Part shown: piece after piece, positions 60,432 through 64,000 of the stretch
Layout: the number at the start of each line of letters is the position of its first letter
Numbering within the stretch: position 1 is the stretch's first letter
Source: CAJCIW01 sp963833965
Lineage (GTDB): Bacteria > Chlamydiota > Chlamydiia > Chlamydiales > Rhabdochlamydiaceae
Direction of reading: 5' to 3'
Assembly: GCA_963833965.1 (NCBI GenBank)
Contig: CAWHZZ010000002.1
Coordinates: 326,672 to 390,671 of the forward strand
DNA length: 64,000 nucleotides
Program-made: the position numbers and the translations under genes
The notes under the pieces: generated by a model
The model's database searches: none
Seen by the model: only the letters and a program-made list of their open reading frames with translations
Told to the model about the DNA's origin: nothing

Positions 60432-60513
60432 GGGGGTGTCGCATAGTGGCAATTGCAAGGGACTGTAAATCCCTCGTCTTCGGACTACGCTGGTTCGAGT
60501 CCAGCCGCCCCCA
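60432..60513 (+). tRNA. tRNA-Tyr (GTA)
   Basis: The 82-base gene has a long variable arm as expected for tRNA-Tyr. The acceptor GGGGGTG pairs with CGCCCCC, the anticodon loop CTGTAAA gives GTA, and the T-loop is GGTTCGAGTCC, with discriminator A. It lies 20 bases after tRNA-Thr and directly before the integrative element, whose att-like sequence copies the anticodon arm. Confidence 0.95.
60455..60477 (+). other. Putative attachment site in the tRNA-Tyr anticodon arm
   Basis: This 23-base stretch, the anticodon stem-loop of tRNA-Tyr, matches 60779-60801 at 18 of 23 positions in the same orientation. Integrases of the tyrosine family commonly cross over in tRNA anticodon loops. The function is inferred from similarity and position. 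Confidence 0.45.
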
Positions 60514-60854
60514 TTTCTCATAGACAAAAGTGCGTAAAAAATCAGCCTCAAAAATGGCTCCTCTAAAGAGCTTCAAATTACGCAAATTTTACGCACTCGG
60601 CCAAACTCAAGCCAGCGCAATTCGAGCGCGATCTCATTCTCGATTCATCTTTAAATTTTTTGTGAGCAGTTCCGCTCTTTCAGGCGTCAAAACTTTTCTC
60701 AAGTGCGTAAATACTGCGTAAATCACAGCTGCCGTTGAATCGCAAATGATTAAATTTCTAGAGCATCCATTGAACTATGCGAGGGATTGTACATCCCTTG
60801 CTTGTAATTTAGTGCTCCTTTTCGCTAATCTGCTAAACCTTTTGGAGAAATATT
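60514..60854. other. Region between tRNA-Tyr and the integrase gene
   Basis: These 341 bases hold a GTGCGTAAAA/TTTTACGCAC inverted repeat at 60530-60596 that encloses small hairpins (AGCC...GGCT and CTC-TAAA-GAG), further copies of TGCGTAAA near 60703-60718, and the att-like copy at 60779-60801. I see no protein gene; the 63-codon plus-strand frame reads through the repeats. The direct and inverted TGCGTAA units could be integrase arm-binding sites. Confidence 0.5.
60779..60801 (+). other. Anticodon-arm-like att copy upstream of the integrase
   Basis: The sequence AGGGAT-TGTAC-ATCCCT forms the same stem-loop shape as the tRNA-Tyr anticodon arm (AGGGAC-TGTAA-ATCCCT) and agrees with it at 18 of 23 positions overall. 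It lies 54 bases before the integrase ATG and is a candidate attL or attR of the element. Confidence 0.45.
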
Positions 60855-61931
60855 ATGGGAACAATTCGAGAAGCCACAAAGAAAGATGGAACCGTGAGTT
60901 TTCATGCAGAGATTCGCATTAAAGGAAGCCAGCCGCAACGAGCTTCATTTCGCACCAGGACCTTGGCAAAAAAATGGGTCCAGGATATCGAGTCGGCTAT
61001 TCGCGATGGACGGCATTTCCTTACAGTGGAATCAAAAAAACATACCGTCGCCGAACTTATCGATCGCTATATCGAGGAGTGGATTTCACGGACGGCAAAA
61101 TACCAAAAAAAGAAAACAGCTCATCTTCTCTGGTGGAAGCAGCAATTAGGCCACCTGGTGCTTGCCGACCTTACGCCCTCCCAAATTGCAGCGTGTCGCG
61201 ATAAGCTGCTCAATGAAACGACATGTCGCAAAAGGCTGCGGAGCGGTTCAACGGCCAATCGTTATCTTGCAGCTTTCTCTAAAGCTCTGGCCATAGCAAT
61301 GCGGGAGTGGGCGTGGATCGAGCAAAACCCCATGTCCAAAATTTCAAAGCCCAAAGAAGGAAGAAGCCGAGAACGTTTCCTAAGCAAAGAAGAAATAAAA
61401 AGACTTTTGGAGGCCTGCGAGGCCTCCTCTAACCCTTACATTTTCACGCTTGTAAAGTTGGCCTTGGCCAGTGCTATGAGGCACGGAGAAATGATTTCGT
61501 TGCGATGGCGGGATGTGGATTTCTCTACAAGGTTAATCGTTCTCCAGGAAACTAAAAACGGCAGTCGCCGGGCCATTCCTCTCACTAACGAAATAGAGGA
61601 AATCTTAAAGGCGTGTCCAACATTTGGGTCCCCATTACACGAGCCCATATTCAAAGCAATCTACAACAGGCGTGGCGCTGTGACGGCTAGAATTAGGGGC
61701 GCGTTTCAAGCCGCCGTAAAACTGGCGCGCATTGAAAATTTTGTCTTCCACGATTTGAGGCGGACGGCCGCATCGCACTTGGCCATGGCGGGCGCCAGCC
61801 AAAACGAGCTTATGGCGCTCCTCGGACACAAATCACCGCGGATGACGTCGGAGGTCTACGTGAAGTTTTCTCTACAGCATCTCGCAAATATCATGGAGCG
61901 AACACAAAAGCAAATCTTCGAGGGAAAATAA
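60855..61931 (+). CDS. Tyrosine recombinase (phage-type integrase)
   Basis: The 358-residue product has an N-terminal arm-binding region (about 1-55), a SAM-like core-binding domain (about 63-160) and a catalytic domain with all six residues: Arg209 (ASAMRHGE), Lys234 (QETKNG), His299 and Arg302 (FHDLRR), His325 (LLGHKS) and Tyr335 (SEVYVKF). It should integrate and excise the element that starts here, with tRNA-Tyr as the presumed target. A good ribosome site (GGAGAAAT) precedes the ATG. The next gene begins one base after its stop. Confidence 0.93.
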   Translation: MGTIREATKKDGTVSFHAEIRIKGSQPQRASFRTRTLAKKWVQDIESAIRDGRHFLTVESKKHTVAELIDRYIEEWISRTAKYQKKKTAHLLWWKQQLGHLVLADLTPSQIAACRDKLLNETTCRKRLRSGSTANRYLAAFSKALAIAMREWAWIEQNPMSKISKPKEGRSRERFLSKEEIKRLLEACEASSNPYIFTLVKLALASAMRHGEMISLRWRDVDFSTRLIVLQETKNGSRRAIPLTNEIEEILKACPTFGSPLHEPIFKAIYNRRGAVTARIRGAFQAAVKLARIENFVFHDLRRTAASHLAMAGASQNELMALLGHKSPRMTSEVYVKFSLQHLANIMERTQKQIFEGK

Positions 61932-61932
61932 A

Positions 61933-62601
61933 ATGGAAGATCCAAATTCTTTTGAGGCATTTACCTGCCGCTGTAATTCCATGTGGCTTCTGATCAAGAA
62001 TTCTAAGACCGATAGCGAATTTTTAGATATTCTTACCACCCGCCTGCTGCCTTTTTTGAGAAATGATGCCCTTGCTAAAAAAATCGTTGGAGACTGGGAC
62101 AGCCAACTTTCGCATGAATATGATTTACGGCACGCTGCATGCCGAGAGCTAGCAGATTCAGTCAAAGAAATACGCGAGGCAGCAAAGAATGATTCCCGTT
62201 TTGGTCGATACATCTCCTTTGGTCCATTCAGCATTGATAAAATCCTTGAAAAGCTTCGAAGGGAAGGATGCTGCGTAGACGCTGAAGAGAAGATCTTTTG
62301 GGACTACGAAGACAGTAATGCCTATTCCCACTTGCGAGGGATATATCGTACTCATTTCCCCGACATTGAGCTCACGTTTGCCCCTACCGCATTCAGGTTT
62401 ACCGTTGAAGGAAGTTTCTTTGGAGCAAATTACCCATCAAGTGAAATGCCTTGGAGTGAATGGAAAAGAATCGTGGATCTGGCTGAAGCTTGGCCTTGCG
62501 CAACAGACGTTGCGGTTGAAGACCAATGGTGGCCGAAAGTTGAAGGCGATGGTTTGGATTTTTGGTTAATGTTCACGATTCCCGGCGAATGGCTTACATA
62601 A
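61933..62601 (+). CDS. Passenger protein of the integrative element, unknown
   Basis: The 222-residue product begins one base after the integrase stop, so it is translated as part of the same message. It is acidic, mixed alpha/beta, with an even spread of Trp in the C-terminal half (PWSEWKRIVDLAEAWP, DQWWPKVEGDGLDFW). I recognise no domain. A role in regulating the element or as cargo cannot be told apart by sight. Confidence 0.65.
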   Translation: MEDPNSFEAFTCRCNSMWLLIKNSKTDSEFLDILTTRLLPFLRNDALAKKIVGDWDSQLSHEYDLRHAACRELADSVKEIREAAKNDSRFGRYISFGPFSIDKILEKLRREGCCVDAEEKIFWDYEDSNAYSHLRGIYRTHFPDIELTFAPTAFRFTVEGSFFGANYPSSEMPWSEWKRIVDLAEAWPCATDVAVEDQWWPKVEGDGLDFWLMFTIPGEWLT

Positions 62602-62999
62602 AAATGATGGCATGGAAGTTGAGCAAAGTGGATGACCCAAATTTTGACAAGGCTTATTTCAAAAGAGAGGATTGTCAATCGCGGATTCAATATTTGCTGG
62701 CCATGATTGCTGAGAAGCTATTTCCATTGGAATACAAAAAGCTCTATGACGGCAATGGAAAATTAAAAAAAGCAAAAGTCAGTTCATTGGCGGACAAAAA
62801 AACACGAGGAAGACTGTGCAACGTTGGAACCGCTGTTCATAAAAAAATGGCACGAAACAATAAAAGAGCAGGGCCCCAGGAAAACGACTAATGCTCTGGT
62901 GATTAAGCGCGTCAAAGAGGAGCTTCAAAAAGAAGGAATCAAGCTCCGCACTCCAACAATAAATTTATTTGAACAAAGTCGCAAAGAAAACGACCCCTA
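62589..62999 (+). CDS. Second passenger gene, probably frameshifted at an A7 run
   Basis: The frame from ATG 62589 (MAYIKMMAWK) overlaps the previous gene by 13 bases. It stays convincing up to SLADKK, then changes at the run of seven A residues (62796-62802) into an atypical basic tail ending TAA at 62889-62891. If one A is removed the reading continues as HEEDCATLEPLFIKKWHETI, then IKRVKEELQKEGIKLRTP, up to TAA at 62997-62999, a normal-looking helical protein of about 136 residues. I list the combined span. The alternative is a 100-residue protein plus a separate short frame. No family is recognised. Confidence 0.5.
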
Positions 63000-63215
63000 A
63001 AAGATATAAAAATGGCCGTTTTGCAGGTTTGAGCCCGGACTTTCCCAAGGCCTAACCCGTTATCCAAGGCTTGGGTCTGTCACTAAACATACTTTTTTTT
63101 CTTGCAGGAGGAAGTGGTTAGATTTTGCTTATTTTTTTTGGATAGTCGGTTCCCAGTAGAAACAAACTGGATAAAATAGAAGCTGTTTAAAACCAATAAA
63201 AGTTAAGGAGAGCTC

Positions 63216-63428
63216 ATGGAAGTTGAACAAACTCAGAAAACATATCTCACCATTAAACAGTTTGCATTACGGCATCCATGGCCAAGTGAATCTGCCATGA
63301 GAGCGATAATCCAAAAAGCGGATGAAACAGGATTCACTTCCGCGTTTATACGCTATGGGCGGCGAATTCTCATCGATGCTAATGAATTTTTTTTGTGCCT
63401 TGAGCGGAACCAAAAAAAGATAAAATGA
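63216..63428 (+). CDS. Small excisionase-like DNA-binding protein
   Basis: The 70-residue protein has the pattern TYLTIKQFALRHPWPSESAMRAII, then FIRYGRRILIDANEFFLCL, i.e. a short winged-helix with a basic wing followed by a strand and a helix, as in AlpA/excisionase-like regulators. It is preceded by AAGGAGAGCTC at a good distance. Within the integrative element it is a candidate directionality factor or repressor. Confidence 0.7.
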   Translation: MEVEQTQKTYLTIKQFALRHPWPSESAMRAIIQKADETGFTSAFIRYGRRILIDANEFFLCLERNQKKIK

Positions 63429-63556
63429 AGAAAATGACGGCATGAAACTAGGTTAATCTAAATCAAAGCAGAATTAACCAGGGAAATGATCAAAAATAAA
63501 CACTTCCAACTCGGTAGCGTTTTTATTGTAGAAAGATATATTGTGAAAATAAAAAA

Positions 63557-63660
63557 CTAGGGCGCCCTTACGGGGGCCCTAGAACAGAAAACAAGAGCAA
63601 GTGCTCTAGATGAGGGAGAAACTGCAATTTCTTCCTCACGATTCAATTGTATCTGCAATA
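63557..63660. ncRNA. Structured intergenic region, possible small RNA
   Basis: Between the two DNA-binding genes lies a strong hairpin CTAGGGCGCCC-TTAC-GGGGGCCCTAG (63557-63582, one mismatch), followed by AGAGCA-AG-TGCTCT and a weaker GAGGGAGAAA/TTTCTTCCTC stem up to about 63640. No open frame crosses it. It may be a terminator plus control RNA of the element. Evidence is structural only. Confidence 0.35.
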
Positions 63661-63722
63661 ATACAAAAAGCAACGACTTTTTGTGAACAATTGGTTTTGT
63701 CTAGGCCTGCTCTTTTAAATTG

Positions 63723-63977
63723 ATGGATTTTATGGCAGGTCTAGATATTCGCGCTCTTCTTGAAGGGTATCCCGAATTTCTCCGCACTAAAGATCTTATT
63801 CGTCTGGGCCTTTTCGGCTCAAAATTTTCAATCCAGAACGCTAAACGAAAGGGAAACGCGCCCCCATCTATAAAGCTAGGTTTTAACAGAGTTTTTTTTC
63901 CAAAAAAATCATTAATTGAATGGCTGGAAGAACGAAACCACAAAAATTTGGAAATCGATGATGACAACGCTAAATGA
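63723..63977 (+). CDS. MerR/excisionase-type HTH protein
   Basis: The product of about 84 residues has the HTH_17-type layout: FLRTKDLIRLGLFGSKFSIQNAKRKG with basic recognition helix, PPSIKLGFNRVFFPKKSLIEWLEER with a Gly turn and C-terminal helix. This is typical of excisionases and of small regulators of integrated elements. I start at the ATG at 63723; ATG 63732 is also possible. It is the last gene in the window; the rest of the element lies beyond. Confidence 0.72.
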   Translation: MDFMAGLDIRALLEGYPEFLRTKDLIRLGLFGSKFSIQNAKRKGNAPPSIKLGFNRVFFPKKSLIEWLEERNHKNLEIDDDNAK

Positions 63978-64000
63978 GAAAGCCGCCTTGACACAGGCGG

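Overview
The window looks like a chromosomal segment of an environmental (Parachlamydiales-type) member of the Chlamydiae. The main evidence is gene order. The run malQ - CesT chaperone - sctW/copN - sctV - sctU, the run ychF - ribF - truB - rbfA - infB - nusA - rpsA, and the run rpe - efp - accB - accC all follow the order known from Chlamydia trachomatis (CT087-CT098 and CT121-CT124). A MOMP-like outer membrane protein, an F-box protein and several effector-like orphans fit the same group. The species cannot be named from sequence reading alone.

Layout. 1-10.9 kb: two small lipoproteins, a kinase-like membrane protein divergent from an MFS transporter, clpB, a secreted protein, a MOMP-like porin with a 21-serine tract, a SirB1/TPR protein and a coiled-coil protein. 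10.9-18.7 kb: malQ and a type III secretion cluster (chaperone, gatekeeper, SctV, SctU), with an intact TnpB gene on the opposite strand between sctV and sctU. 18.8-25.7 kb: accessory genes, including a 561-residue protein made of two homologous halves, a DUF11 surface protein plus a barrel-like protein, an M50-CBS protease and a HigBA-like toxin-antitoxin pair. 25.7-39.8 kb: a THUMP methyltransferase, ychF, a PP2C phosphatase gene interrupted by a frameshift at a T6G slippery site, an MFS symporter, a cupin, an M48-like protein, and then the translation cluster rpsA-nusA-infB-rbfA-truB with a shortened ribF. 40.3-50.5 kb: an aspartokinase lacking ACT domains, a 703-residue orphan, rpe, yvcK-like, a HAD phosphatase, efp, accB, accC, a hypoxanthine phosphoribosyltransferase with a signal-peptide-like start, and rmlA. 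50.5-60.5 kb: an F-box protein, a YitT protein, tRNA-Asp and tRNA-Val, a GlgB paralogue with a long N-terminal extension, a vanX-like fragment, surE, putP, a TtcA-like protein, a SEC-C mini-protein, tRNA-Thr and tRNA-Tyr. 60.8 kb to the end: the start of an integrative element (tyrosine recombinase, two passenger genes, two excisionase-like DNA-binding proteins) next to tRNA-Tyr, with an att-like copy of the tRNA anticodon arm.

The most unusual feature is a set of about a dozen long inverted repeats between genes or across gene ends. Several are built as branched structures: a long outer stem encloses one to three perfect small hairpins. They touch or cover stop codons, ribosome-binding regions and start codons of malQ, rpe, yvcK, accC and the ttcA-like gene. 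In the ttcA-like gene such an element appears to have supplied the protein's C-terminal tail. The arm sequences differ from site to site while the architecture is shared.

Together the genes describe a host-dependent bacterium with a type III secretion system, candidate eukaryote-mimicking effectors, fatty acid and glucan metabolism, and a mobile accessory fraction. All assignments rest on motif reading and remembered family knowledge; no database search was run.
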